64,000 nt of DNA. Source: an uncultured Lachnospiraceae bacterium (GTDB taxonomy: Bacteria; Bacillota; Clostridia; Lachnospirales; Lachnospiraceae). Positions 34,646-44,136 of the stretch are shown one piece after another; the stretch's first letter is position 1; each line of letters starts with the position of its first letter. The position numbers and the translations under genes are program-made. The DNA lies in contig CAMNTQ010000001.1 in NCBI GenBank assembly GCA_946558695.1, positions 1 to 64,000 on the forward strand. Reading direction: 5' to 3'. Below the pieces are notes generated by a model that had not been told where the DNA came from, searched no databases, and was given only the letters and a program-made list of their open reading frames with translations.

Positions 34646-36691
34646 CTATTTTTTACATACCATTTGAAAGCTTATGATAAATATAGGATTCTGCCCCATC
34701 ATCAAATGATGACTGCCTATATTTTTCGCCCTTGCTGATGATAACTGCACAGTCTCTTCCTCCTCTATCCTGACTCTCACATCTTGTTTCATTTCATTAA
34801 GACACTGCGTTGCCTCAGATAAAGTCTCGAGAGTGACTGTATTTATGACAACCTTTATTTTCGCGCAGCTGTCTGCTGCTTTCCAAAGAACTTCCTTAAG
34901 TTTATAAAGAATCTCCCTAAGCCTGCCCCCGCTGCCGCCTATGAATACACTGTCAGGCATTGGAAGTCCTTCTAATGCCTCTGGCGCTTCCCCCTGTATG
35001 ATCACCAGATTATCCGTCTTAAACATTCTTTTGTTTTTAAGGGTCAGCGCTACTGCCTCTTCCTTTGTCTCTATGGCAAAGACTTCTCCCTTTGCCGCAT
35101 ACACTGCCGCTTCTACAGCCACAGAACCAGTTCCTGCCCCTATATCATAGACAATGGAATCTCTCTTAAGACAAAGCTTTAAAAGACTGACACTGCGCAC
35201 TTCTTCTTTCGTCATAGGGACCTTTCCCCTGACAAATGCTTTATCTGGCAGCCCGCTTATCCCACATCTTCCTCCCTCCGGGTTATAAATATATAAAACT
35301 GCCAGATCCGTACCATTATAATCACACAATTTTCTTGCCTCAAGCCATGTGATCTTCTCATCATCGTAAGAAAGTGATTCTCCCACGCAGACTGTAAGAT
35401 CACCATAACCGTACTCTGCCAGATCCGTGCCGAGCTTCCTGATACCTTCTGCATCTCCCATAAGCACAATCGTCTTTTTATGATCCCGGACTGCAGATAT
35501 CACATATCCTTTTTTGCCATGCACACTGACAAGTTGTGCATCCTCCCATGTAATATGAAGCTTTGCGCAAAAATACGCAGCGGAAGAAATCCCAGGGACA
35601 ATTTCTATATCTAATCCGGATCTTAGCTCTTCATCTGCCTGAAATGCCGACAGCAGTCTTTTTGCCCCGCTGTAAAAACCTGTATCCCCTGAGAATACAA
35701 CCGCGATCCTTTTATATTCCGGATGTTTCTTAATATGATCTACAATATTTGCCGCCTGGTATTCAAAAAATGCATCCTGCCCGTCAAAAGCCGCGGCCAT
35801 GACGACCCGCCTGGCCCCAATGATAATCTCCGCTTCTTTACAGATCTGCATCGCTTTCATCGTGAAATAATCCTGATCACCTGTCCCAATTCCGATCAAT
35901 GCTATCTTCCTCTGCACCCAATGAGGCTTTGCCGTCAGCCCAATTTCTTCCCGCAAAAAAGCGTACATCTCCTCTAATGTATAACCTTCCTCTTTCTCTG
36001 GCCTTCCAATCACAACAAGTTTAGCGCCTGCCCGCCTTGCCGCCTCGTACTTCTCAGGAAAACCTCCTGCCTTGCCGGACTCTTTTGTGACAAACCAGTC
36101 AATCTCATACTCTTTTAATACTGCTGTATTCATTTCCACAGAAAAAGGCCCCTGCATGCAGATCAGATGACGTCCCCTGATACCAAGCTGTTCACATTTT
36201 TCTACAACCCCTGCCACTGACAGGACTCTTGTATAAAGCCGCTCCTTATAGTCCTTTAATTTCGTATATGCCGTAAGTTCCTTACTTCCTGTAACAGCCA
36301 GTATATTTCCTTTAGTGCCGCTTAAAAACGCGACAGCTTCCTCAATGTCCGCCGCATAAATACACCCGTCCGCCCTGCAGCTTTCCCTGATCAGACGATA
36401 ATACCTGCTTTTACATACCCTGCACGCTTCCTGTATATTACGCGTCGCCTCATAGGCATAAGGGTGTGTGGCATCCACTACATGATCCGGACAAAATTCC
36501 TGTATCAGACTCTCCATCTGTACCACATCCATCCTATTATGGGAAACCGTAACGGTCCCGCCCTCCGGCAAAAGGCTCCTGCCGTACTCCGTCGCAACGC
36601 AAATATGGACACGCACAGCATGTCCTTTTAAATATTCCGAAAGCTTGCGCCCTTCTGTTGTACCAGCAAATATAAGAACTCTGCCTTCCAT
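34646..36691 (-). CDS. cbiJET: Three-part fusion: precorrin-6A reductase with CbiE and CbiT methyltransferases
   Basis: One long polypeptide covers three consecutive corrin-ring steps. Residues 1 to about 250 are CbiJ/CobK (MEGRVLIFAGTTEGRKLSEY; VVDATHPYAYEATRNIQEA; FVTKESGKAGGFPEKYEAA). Next comes CbiE, a tetrapyrrole methylase (RKIALIGIGTGDQDYFTMKA, VFSGDTGFYSGAKRLL). The C-terminal ~185 residues are CbiT (TKEEVRSVSLLKLCL, YDIGAGTGSVAVEAA). CbiET fusions are common; the extra CbiJ at the front is less so. The ATG follows AAGGAGAAG by five bases, 11 codons inside the track ORF. It heads the cobamide operon, and no cobalamin riboswitch is recognisable upstream. Confidence 0.93.
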   Translation of the reverse strand: MEGRVLIFAGTTEGRKLSEYLKGHAVRVHICVATEYGRSLLPEGGTVTVSHNRMDVVQMESLIQEFCPDHVVDATHPYAYEATRNIQEACRVCKSRYYRLIRESCRADGCIYAADIEEAVAFLSGTKGNILAVTGSKELTAYTKLKDYKERLYTRVLSVAGVVEKCEQLGIRGRHLICMQGPFSVEMNTAVLKEYEIDWFVTKESGKAGGFPEKYEAARRAGAKLVVIGRPEKEEGYTLEEMYAFLREEIGLTAKPHWVQRKIALIGIGTGDQDYFTMKAMQICKEAEIIIGARRVVMAAAFDGQDAFFEYQAANIVDHIKKHPEYKRIAVVFSGDTGFYSGAKRLLSAFQADEELRSGLDIEIVPGISSAAYFCAKLHITWEDAQLVSVHGKKGYVISAVRDHKKTIVLMGDAEGIRKLGTDLAEYGYGDLTVCVGESLSYDDEKITWLEARKLCDYNGTDLAVLYIYNPEGGRCGISGLPDKAFVRGKVPMTKEEVRSVSLLKLCLKRDSIVYDIGAGTGSVAVEAAVYAAKGEVFAIETKEEAVALTLKNKRMFKTDNLVIIQGEAPEALEGLPMPDSVFIGGSGGRLREILYKLKEVLWKAADSCAKIKVVINTVTLETLSEATQCLNEMKQDVRVRIEEEETVQLSSARAKNIGSHHLMMGQNPIFIISFQMVCKK

Positions 36692-36800
36692 CGGTACTTC
36701 TCCTTCTATCTCAACACTTTTCATACTTTTTTAATGTCCAGCCTTATCATAACACAATGCCCTGAGAATTTCCATTCCTTCAACACCGTATTCAAAGACC

Positions 36801-36830
36801 AAAAAAACAGGACCACCCACCGGATGGTCC
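36801..36830 (-). terminator. Intrinsic terminator after the amidohydrolase gene
   Basis: GGACCATCC-GGT-GGGTGGTCC (minus strand, one G-U pair) followed by TGTTTTTTT. It ends the transporter operon about 110 bases before cbiJET begins. Confidence 0.88.
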
Positions 36831-36841
36831 GTCCTATGTTT

Positions 36842-38035
36842 CTATACACTATAGATTCTCTTCGCATTCTTGCGGAATATGTTTTCTGCTGCTTCTTTTC
36901 CTTCTGAGAGTGTCATAAACCCATCTTCAATCATCTCTGACAATGCCTTTGCCACTGCGTAACGTCCTGCCAGATATGCCCCATAGCTTTCAATCACTGT
37001 CCATGAATCACATCCCCATGTGATCGCATCCGCCTTTCCTGTCTCCAATAACTGTTTTAGAAAATAAACCGCTGTACTTGTAGAAATGCTAGGCAGCCAG
37101 CAAATATCAGCATACACATTTGAATAATTATGGATCAATGCCAAAGCATCATCTGTCCACGGAAAACTTCCATGAAACAGCACAAATCTGGTTTCAGGAT
37201 TTTTGCTGATCACTTCTCTGAGCAGCATCGCATTACTTCCTTCCAGTTTTCCAAGTCCGGTATGATTCTGAAACGGAATATCATATTTTGCCGCAATCTT
37301 GCAGATATGGAAATAGATATAATCCTGAAACGCGACAATATCCTCTTGTTCTGCATTCTCGTTATGATATCCTTTTTCTGCCTCTTCATATGACCGTTCC
37401 AGAAAATGGATAGAACGGTCATACGGAAGCGAAGACTTTAAAGCAACACATCCTTGTGCCATTTTTTCTTTGATGGTCTCTTCTATCCTATCCAGATACT
37501 GTTGAAAGTCCATATCCTTTGGCCATCCGTATACCTGGAACGGATTATTGCCGTTATCATCGACTGTATCCGTCCTGTATCCGAACAGAAACTGATTGAT
37601 CCGGTAAGTAGGAGTATATAACTCAGCATTTCCAAGATCTGTCCCCGGTTCCCAATAACCATCCAGAACGATCTTATCATAGTGACATACTTTGCGCAGA
37701 AAATCGTCATCTGACGCCATAGAATCAGAAAATTCTCTCAGGCTTTTCTCAAACCAGAAGTATGTCTCCTCATTCAGCCTTTGATCTGTACCCAAAAGTT
37801 TCTGCAGACTTTTCTCAATCCAGAAAAAATAGGAATTATGTCTCAGTCCTCTTACAAACTCTGCCGCTGCTTCCCTCGTTCCATCCCATGTACGATGACA
37901 CCATCCCAGATAAGAATTCTCAACTAATTCTTTCAGTCCGTTTGGGAATCCTGATTTTTCAGGCAGCTTATGACAATGTGTATTTACAATGGCAATTGTA
38001 TCTATGTAATCTGTTAGTTCTTGAAATACTGACAT
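36842..38035 (-). CDS. Amidohydrolase-superfamily metalloenzyme (Amidohydro_2 type)
   Basis: A 397-residue TIM-barrel hydrolase candidate. Probable metal ligands are intact: NTHCHKLPE (HxH), FQNHTGLGK (His on a later strand), FVLFHGSFPW (His) and TWGCDSWTV (Asp). The protein resembles uncharacterised members near uronate isomerase and lactonase branches, but the substrate cannot be read. It is the last gene of the transporter operon, 20 bases after the esterase, so it probably processes the imported compound. Confidence 0.85.
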   Translation of the reverse strand: MSVFQELTDYIDTIAIVNTHCHKLPEKSGFPNGLKELVENSYLGWCHRTWDGTREAAAEFVRGLRHNSYFFWIEKSLQKLLGTDQRLNEETYFWFEKSLREFSDSMASDDDFLRKVCHYDKIVLDGYWEPGTDLGNAELYTPTYRINQFLFGYRTDTVDDNGNNPFQVYGWPKDMDFQQYLDRIEETIKEKMAQGCVALKSSLPYDRSIHFLERSYEEAEKGYHNENAEQEDIVAFQDYIYFHICKIAAKYDIPFQNHTGLGKLEGSNAMLLREVISKNPETRFVLFHGSFPWTDDALALIHNYSNVYADICWLPSISTSTAVYFLKQLLETGKADAITWGCDSWTVIESYGAYLAGRYAVAKALSEMIEDGFMTLSEGKEAAENIFRKNAKRIYSV

Positions 38036-38055
38036 ATGATCCCTCCTGTATCTAT

Positions 38056-39030
38056 TTACAAATCTTTTCTGCGCACAAACTGTACCGCATGATTGAGTGC
38101 TTCAAATGTTTTTCCGTATGTCCAGTTAATAAAACCATGTACCATACCTTTCATGATATGATACTCTACTTTAACACCGGCATCTTCAAGCTTTGCCGCA
38201 TACATAAGTCCCTGATCCAGCAATGGGTCACACTCTGCCGATATAAAACATGCCGGCGGCAGTTTTGACAGATTTTCCGCAAGAAGGGGCGAGGCATGCG
38301 GGTCCTTCTTCTCCTCTTCGCTGTTAAAATACAGAGCCATTGGATCTTCCATGCAGTTATACTCAAGAAAATATCCTTTACCATAACGCTTCTCAGAATC
38401 CGTCATCTCTTCTTCTATGTTTGTCACCAACGGATAATATAATATCTGCCGGCTGATCGCGGGACCTTTCCTGTCCCTTGCCATCATAGATACTGAAGCC
38501 GCGAAATTTCCGCCGGAACTGTCCCCGCATACACTGATATCCGCAGGATCACCCCCATAGCCTTTTATATTCTCTTCTGTCCATACAAGTGTGCTGTATG
38601 CCTCTTCTAGTCCTTTCGGGAATTTATATTCCGGCGCAAGATGATAATCCGGCGCTACAACTATCATGTCCCCGTAATATGAAAGATACCGATGGACATA
38701 CTCATATACCTCAATACTGTTCATAGAAAACGCGCCGCCATGATAGAATATGACTACCGGATACGTCTTTCTTTTACCGGGAATATAAACTCTGACACGA
38801 AACTCTCTGTCTTCACACCGGCACAGAGTATCCTCTGTTTGTACTGTCATGACATCCCGGTAGCAAGCACACTTTTGATAAGCCGCCGTCATCGCTGCTA
38901 TTGATTCGTAATCGCTTTGGATTCTCCATTCTTTCCGATGCTCCATATCCATGATCTGGGGATCCATAATATTCACTTCCGGCGCCGCTTCTCCATATTC
39001 AGGCTGTAAAAATTTTCTATAAATCTCCAT
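38056..39030 (-). CDS. Alpha/beta hydrolase, hormone-sensitive-lipase-like esterase
   Basis: Oxyanion-hole motif FYHGGAFSMNS, nucleophile elbow CGDSSGGNFAAS, acid in SAECDPLLDQG and catalytic His in GMVHGFINW define an HSL-type carboxylesterase. There is no signal peptide, so it acts inside the cell. It starts one base after the permease stop, a tight coupling that suggests it de-esterifies or opens a lactone of the transported substrate. Confidence 0.93.
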   Translation of the reverse strand: MEIYRKFLQPEYGEAAPEVNIMDPQIMDMEHRKEWRIQSDYESIAAMTAAYQKCACYRDVMTVQTEDTLCRCEDREFRVRVYIPGKRKTYPVVIFYHGGAFSMNSIEVYEYVHRYLSYYGDMIVVAPDYHLAPEYKFPKGLEEAYSTLVWTEENIKGYGGDPADISVCGDSSGGNFAASVSMMARDRKGPAISRQILYYPLVTNIEEEMTDSEKRYGKGYFLEYNCMEDPMALYFNSEEEKKDPHASPLLAENLSKLPPACFISAECDPLLDQGLMYAAKLEDAGVKVEYHIMKGMVHGFINWTYGKTFEALNHAVQFVRRKDL

Positions 39031-39031
39031 A

Positions 39032-40000
39032 CTAAACCGCCTTCCTTACTTTTTTCTTCCCGGCAAGCTGTTTTTGAATTCCGTCTAAGCATACTGCCCC
39101 AAGGAAAATACATCCTCTGATGATCAGCTGGTAATATTCACTGATATTTAAAATCGTCATTCCATTAGTCAGTACACCGATGATCAGTACTCCGCATACT
39201 GCTGTAGAAATGCGCCCTTCACCGCCGGTCAGACTGACTCCGCCGATAACCGCCGCTGTCAGACAGTCCATTTCCATATTCTTTCCTGCTGTAGGCTGAC
39301 CGGAACTAATCCTTGCAAGCATAATGATTCCTGCAAGTCCGGATAAAAATCCCCCGATGGCGTAAGTCGCGACTTTTAATTTTCCCGTATTGATCCCGGA
39401 TAGTCTTGCCGCTTCTTCATTACTTCCGACAGCATAAAAATGTCTCCCTATATAAGTGCGGTTTAAAATAACTGCTGCAATAGCAATTACTATAATAAAT
39501 AAAATCACCGGCAGAGGAATGCTTCCTACATAGCCCTGTCCTACCACCTTTGCTCCATCCGGCAGATTGGATACCGGCATTCCTCCGCATATCAGATACG
39601 CCGCCCCCTGCAATATGATCTGCAGCGCCAGTGTTCCGATCATCGGAAAAATATTCGTTTTAACAATAATGATACCTGTGACCAGACCGATCAGTGTTGC
39701 CACAAGCAGTCCTGTAAGATATGCCGGAATCAGCCCCAGCTGCGCCTGTGTCAGCAGAACAGCCACTAATACAGACTGAAGGGAAATAACCGAACCAAGA
39801 GACAGATCAATTCCGCCCGCTATCATAACAAATAACAGTCCGATCGTCGCAATTCCCATAATAGAAGACTGGCGGACTACAGTAAACAAATTAGACATTG
39901 TTAAAAAAGACTCTGGCTGCAGCACGCCAAATAATATAATCAAAAATAATAATATTACTAATACAAAATACTGTTTTATAAAATTTTTCAATTTATCCAT
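39032..40000 (-). CDS. Sugar-type ABC transporter permease (RbsC family)
   Basis: A 322-residue polytopic permease of the BPD_transp_2 family: GIATIGLLFVMIAGGIDLSLG is the family signature, followed by about nine membrane helices and YAIGGFLSGLAGIIMLARI. One permease presumably forms a homodimer with the adjacent double ATPase. It starts 12 bases after the ATPase gene. Confidence 0.95.
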   Translation of the reverse strand: MDKLKNFIKQYFVLVILLFLIILFGVLQPESFLTMSNLFTVVRQSSIMGIATIGLLFVMIAGGIDLSLGSVISLQSVLVAVLLTQAQLGLIPAYLTGLLVATLIGLVTGIIIVKTNIFPMIGTLALQIILQGAAYLICGGMPVSNLPDGAKVVGQGYVGSIPLPVILFIIVIAIAAVILNRTYIGRHFYAVGSNEEAARLSGINTGKLKVATYAIGGFLSGLAGIIMLARISSGQPTAGKNMEMDCLTAAVIGGVSLTGGEGRISTAVCGVLIIGVLTNGMTILNISEYYQLIIRGCIFLGAVCLDGIQKQLAGKKKVRKAV

Positions 40001-40012
40001 TTTACGCTCCTC

Positions 40013-41497
40013 CTAAGTCGTAATGTTCGATGCATACTTAAGAATCTTATCCTGTGAAAAATCTTCTTTTTGAAGTTCTCCTACAATATTGCCTTCTGCC
40101 ATCACCAGCATACGGTCAGACATCCCCATAATCTCTTCCATCTCTGAAGATATCATGATGATTCCCAGTCCTTCTTCCGTCAGTTTATTGATCAGCTCAT
40201 AGATTTCCTGCTTTGCTCCCACGTCAATCCCTCGTGTAGGCTCATCGAGGATCAATATCTTTGATTTACTCGCCAGCCATTTAGCAACTGCCACTTTCTG
40301 CTGATTTCCGCCGGAGAGATTCCCTACTAACTGATTGATCGTCGGAGTCTTGATCCGTAATGCGTCTTTATACTCATTGACACATTCATTTTCCTTTTTT
40401 GCATCAATAAATATAAATCGGGACAATCTTCTTAAGATCGGAAGAGTAATGTTCCACCGGATTGACATCTTCAGCAATACTCCCTGATTCTTCCTATCCT
40501 CAGAAACATAGGCAATTCCTTTTTCTATAGCATCTTTAGGAGAATGGATCGAAACTTTTTCTCCCTTTACATAGACTTCTCCAGAGTATTTCTTATCCGC
40601 GCCAATGATCAGTCTTGCAATCTCTGTCCTTCCGGCCCCCACCAGACCGGCTATTCCTACGATCTCCCCCTCTCTTACATAAAAGGACGTCTCCGCATTG
40701 GAAGGTCCGGCGATGTTTTTTATCTCTAATAGCTTCTCCCCATATTTGGGAGTTCTTGGAGGATATGTTTCGGTCAGCTCACGCCCCACCATATCAAAGA
40801 TCAACTGATTCCTTGTAGTATCCTGTATGTCCGTTGTCTTTATTACCTGACCGTCACGCATAACCGTTACCCTGTCGCACAATTCAAATATCTCATCCAT
40901 CCGGTGGGATATATAAATAACAGATACACCCTTTTCTTTCAGATTTTTTACTAATTTAAAAAGAATCTCTACTTCATTATCTGTAAGCGGAGCCGTCGGC
41001 TCATCCATGATCAATAACTTTACGTTTTTAGCCAGTGCTTTTGATATCTCTACCAACTGCATGTAAGCAACTGTCAGATCCCTGATCTTTGTCCCCGGAT
41101 CAATATCTGCGTTCAGCGACTCCAAAACTTCCATTGTTTTATTCGTCAGCTTCTTCTTATCTATAAATAAACCTTCGTTTACTTTATTTCCCATATAGAT
41201 ATTTTCTTCTACCGACAATGAAGGAGCAAGATTGAACTCCTGATATATCGCTTCTATCCCTATCTGTCCTGACAAGATCGGATTCAATTCTGTGTAGCTT
41301 TTTCCCTGGTATATGATACTTCCCTCGTCAGGCTTTATCGCGCCTGTAATGATCTTTATCAGTGTTGATTTTCCTGCACCGTTTTCACCTACTAATGCAT
41401 GGACCTCTCCTTCTTTTACCGAAAAAGAGATGTTATCTAATGCTACTACGCCCGGATATCTTTTCGTAACATTTTTTATTTCTAATATATTATCCAT
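40013..41497 (-). CDS. Sugar-type ABC transporter ATPase, two nucleotide-binding domains (RbsA/MglA family)
   Basis: The active ATPase of the operon. The first domain has GENGAGKSTLIKI (Walker A), VEISKALAKNVKLLIMDEPT (Walker B) and YISHRMDE (H-loop). The second has the usual altered P-loop GLVGAGRTEIARLI and a good signature, LSGGNQQKVAVAKWL, with LILDEPTRGID. At 494 residues it is full length. A stem-loop with a T run separates it from the binding-protein gene upstream. Confidence 0.95.
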   Translation of the reverse strand: MDNILEIKNVTKRYPGVVALDNISFSVKEGEVHALVGENGAGKSTLIKIITGAIKPDEGSIIYQGKSYTELNPILSGQIGIEAIYQEFNLAPSLSVEENIYMGNKVNEGLFIDKKKLTNKTMEVLESLNADIDPGTKIRDLTVAYMQLVEISKALAKNVKLLIMDEPTAPLTDNEVEILFKLVKNLKEKGVSVIYISHRMDEIFELCDRVTVMRDGQVIKTTDIQDTTRNQLIFDMVGRELTETYPPRTPKYGEKLLEIKNIAGPSNAETSFYVREGEIVGIAGLVGAGRTEIARLIIGADKKYSGEVYVKGEKVSIHSPKDAIEKGIAYVSEDRKNQGVLLKMSIRWNITLPILRRLSRFIFIDAKKENECVNEYKDALRIKTPTINQLVGNLSGGNQQKVAVAKWLASKSKILILDEPTRGIDVGAKQEIYELINKLTEEGLGIIMISSEMEEIMGMSDRMLVMAEGNIVGELQKEDFSQDKILKYASNITT

Positions 41498-41534
41498 ATG
41501 TAAGTCTTCACCTCACCCATAATCCATTGCTTCC

Positions 41535-41572
41535 AAAAAATTAATGGTATAGCATACAATCTATACCATTAA
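41535..41572 (-). terminator. Intergenic terminator/attenuator between binding protein and ATPase genes
   Basis: TTAATGGTATAG-8 nt-CTATACCATTAA is a perfect 12-bp stem followed on the minus strand by TTTTTT. In this position such elements usually reduce read-through, so the binding protein is made in excess over the membrane parts. Confidence 0.8.
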
Positions 41573-41584
41573 TCTGTGTCCTCT

Positions 41585-42580
41585 CTATTCCTGACTTGCA
41601 ATATATTCCTCAACATTGTCTGGGGTTATCGGATCAAGCGGGAACAAGACTTCTCTTTCATCCAACTTTCCATTTTCTGTCAATTCAATTGCCATATCAA
41701 TAAAATAGTCCGAATGGAGCAGCATATTGGTAGTAACTGTTGCTTTAAACACGCCATTTTCTTTCAATGCTGCCAAAGCGTCATCAACTGCATCTCCTCC
41801 AAACATTCCTAATTTATCGCCTTTGATACCTGCAGATTTGAAAGACTCATAAACTCCTAATACTCCGGCATCATTGATTCCGACAACTACATTCAGATCA
41901 GGATTAGACTGCACCCATGCATCTCCGACATCCACACCCTCCGGAGTATATCCGGCTTTTGCTGTTACTACAACCTCAGCGCTTGGCGCAAGTTCCTTTA
42001 ACGCATCTAAAATGCCTTCTTCCCTTGTTACCAGAAACGGATAATCCGGATAATTACACACGCCTACTTTAGCTTTTTCAGACTCTTTAAAATTCTCGTT
42101 GATCCATTCTGCCGCGTTTTTCCCGATCGCGTATCCATACTCATGATTGTCAATTCCGATAAATCCGGATGTACCTTCGATGTCTGAATCATATGAGATA
42201 AATTTAACACCTGCACTCTCTGCATTTGCCGCTGCATCTTTGAGAGCATCCGCATCCGTAACATGACAGATGATAGCTGTACATCCTGCCTCTACAAAGT
42301 TCTCGATACCAGTGATCTTATCACTGATCTCCGGACATTCCTTTACAGTGAGAGTTACACCTTTCTTCTCTGCATCTGCCTGCATATTCTGTACCAGATG
42401 AGCGAAAAACGCGTCTGACATATCACTGACAACAAAACCAATCTTTACCTTCTTTGAATCATCCTTTGATTCTGTTGTCTCAGAAGATTCCCCTCCCCCG
42501 GAACTGCCGCATCCGGCCAATGACCAGACCATCATCAAAACCATAACTAATGCTGCTGCTTTTTTCCACACTGTTTTCAT
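41585..42580 (-). CDS. Sugar-type ABC transporter substrate-binding lipoprotein (RbsB/periplasmic-binding-protein-like I family)
   Basis: The lipoprotein signal is clear: MKTVWKKAAALVMVLMMVW followed by lipobox SLAGCGSSGGG. The mature part is a type-I binding fold opening KVKIGFVVSDMSDAFFAHL and containing GFIGIDNHEYGYAIGKNAAEW. The start is 19 codons inside the track ORF, with AAAGGAGG seven bases upstream. The ligand is unknown; the esterase and amidohydrolase downstream point to a modified or esterified sugar-like compound rather than plain ribose. Confidence 0.95.
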   Translation of the reverse strand: MKTVWKKAAALVMVLMMVWSLAGCGSSGGGESSETTESKDDSKKVKIGFVVSDMSDAFFAHLVQNMQADAEKKGVTLTVKECPEISDKITGIENFVEAGCTAIICHVTDADALKDAAANAESAGVKFISYDSDIEGTSGFIGIDNHEYGYAIGKNAAEWINENFKESEKAKVGVCNYPDYPFLVTREEGILDALKELAPSAEVVVTAKAGYTPEGVDVGDAWVQSNPDLNVVVGINDAGVLGVYESFKSAGIKGDKLGMFGGDAVDDALAALKENGVFKATVTTNMLLHSDYFIDMAIELTENGKLDEREVLFPLDPITPDNVEEYIASQE

Positions 42581-42670
42581 TTCTTCTTCCTCCTTTAGGT
42601 TATTGATGACCATATTATAACCACTATGAACATACACAACAATGCGGGAGATTTTGGAATATGTGTATTT

Positions 42671-44134
42671 TTATTGGAAATACTCAGAAAACTTCTTCCT
42701 GTCAACTTCTCTGACGATCCGGTTATGCTCTATCACTATCATCCGGTCACAGAAAGGCATCAGATGAGAAATGTCCGCGCTGCCAAGCACTATGCACGTT
42801 CCTTTCCTCTTAAACTCCAGCAGCAGGATCTCAAGCTGCCGTCTTGATACGGCATCCAGCCTTAAAAATGGTTGGAAACAAAACAGGATTTTGGGATTTG
42901 CAAGCTGCCATCTATGGTATATGATCTGCATCGCATCCCTTCTGCTCACACTTCCCATTTCCTGATTGATCCGTGTATTTTCACAGATTTCCATCCCGAT
43001 CTTATCAAGGTATTTCTTGACTCTTCCATTGATAAAACACCCGAACATGGTTGTCTTTTTATAGATTGCCATCTCCATATTCTCACGCACAGAAAGATCA
43101 GGAAAAATAAGCGACTGATATTGCTCTCCATCTACAACACCGATATGGTTCTTTACTAATTTATATTCCGAATCTGCCTTATATACCGAGCCGTCAATAA
43201 TCAGATTCCCCTTGTAATATCTGCGTCCAAGCAGCAGCCTTCTTAACTCTCTGCTGAATTTGTCCTGAAAATCATATATTCCGAGTATCTCTCCTTTCCT
43301 GCAGTCAAAAGACAGATCGTCAAAATATTCGTTTTGTATATGATCTGCCCGGAAAATGACTTTACCTGCTGCCGCGCAATGTCCCTCTTCTGACTCCTGA
43401 GATTTCTTCTGTCCTGCAAGACATTCTAAAAGCTTCTGTTTATCATACTCTTTCTTATAGAACATCATGCCATTTCTGCCCTGACGGATTATCATAATTT
43501 TATCTGATATCTCAGTAATAGAATCCGGATAACTGTTAATCCATAATATGGATACTCCTTCTTCTTTGAACCGCTCTAATATACCTATGATCTGATCGAT
43601 CCTGTCAAACGAACAATCCTCCAGTATATCATCAACTACGATCAATCTGGCGCGTTTTACATACGCACGCATCAGACGTAGAACATAACACTCATACCTG
43701 CTGAGCTTTATTGCCTTTTTTTCCGGCGCGATTTCAATGCCAAATGACTCGAACAATCTTTTAGCCTGCTGGATCATTTTCTTTTTTGATACACTTAACT
43801 GAAAATAATTGATCTTTTCAATGATATATAAATTTTCAGCCACACTCAGATTCGGTATGATCAGCTCCTGATTGCCGATAAAAAATATTCCATTCAACTT
43901 CTCAACCGGCAGTATCTTCCCCTTTTCATAATATTTGCCTGTAAACCATATTTTCCCCTCATCAATGCTCTCATCGCCAAATAAAACCGAATATATTTCC
44001 GCTTTCCCACTGCCTTCAAGCCCGATCAGATTTATGATCTCTCCGCTTAAGATTTCCATAAAAAAATGGTCTAACACTCTGCTTCGCGCTTTTTCTTTTG
44101 TAATATCTTTCATTAATAAAACATCATTTTTCAT
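42671..44134 (-). CDS. Degenerate double-domain ABC ATPase (pseudo-ATPase)
   Basis: Same size and fold as RbsA-type ATPases (487 residues), but key residues are lost in both halves. The first P-loop is GLEGSGKAE, with Ala where Ser/Thr should bind Mg; the signature is LSRYECYVLRL; Walker B is LIVVDDILED; the H-loop His is absent (WINSYPDS). In the second half the P-loop is gone (GIYDFQDKFSREL) and Walker B lacks both acids (ILFCFQPFLRLD). ATP hydrolysis is therefore very unlikely. It lies between the sensor kinase (two bases after its stop) and the binding protein. I infer a coupling role: it could dock on the permease or on the kinase and report transport state. Confidence 0.85.
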   Translation of the reverse strand: MKNDVLLMKDITKEKARSRVLDHFFMEILSGEIINLIGLEGSGKAEIYSVLFGDESIDEGKIWFTGKYYEKGKILPVEKLNGIFFIGNQELIIPNLSVAENLYIIEKINYFQLSVSKKKMIQQAKRLFESFGIEIAPEKKAIKLSRYECYVLRLMRAYVKRARLIVVDDILEDCSFDRIDQIIGILERFKEEGVSILWINSYPDSITEISDKIMIIRQGRNGMMFYKKEYDKQKLLECLAGQKKSQESEEGHCAAAGKVIFRADHIQNEYFDDLSFDCRKGEILGIYDFQDKFSRELRRLLLGRRYYKGNLIIDGSVYKADSEYKLVKNHIGVVDGEQYQSLIFPDLSVRENMEMAIYKKTTMFGCFINGRVKKYLDKIGMEICENTRINQEMGSVSRRDAMQIIYHRWQLANPKILFCFQPFLRLDAVSRRQLEILLLEFKRKGTCIVLGSADISHLMPFCDRMIVIEHNRIVREVDRKKFSEYFQ

Positions 44135-44136
44135 CG

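Noticed and set aside
36692-36800. Cobalamin riboswitch before the cobamide operon
   Set aside because: Space is short and no B12-box-like sequence is seen by eye.
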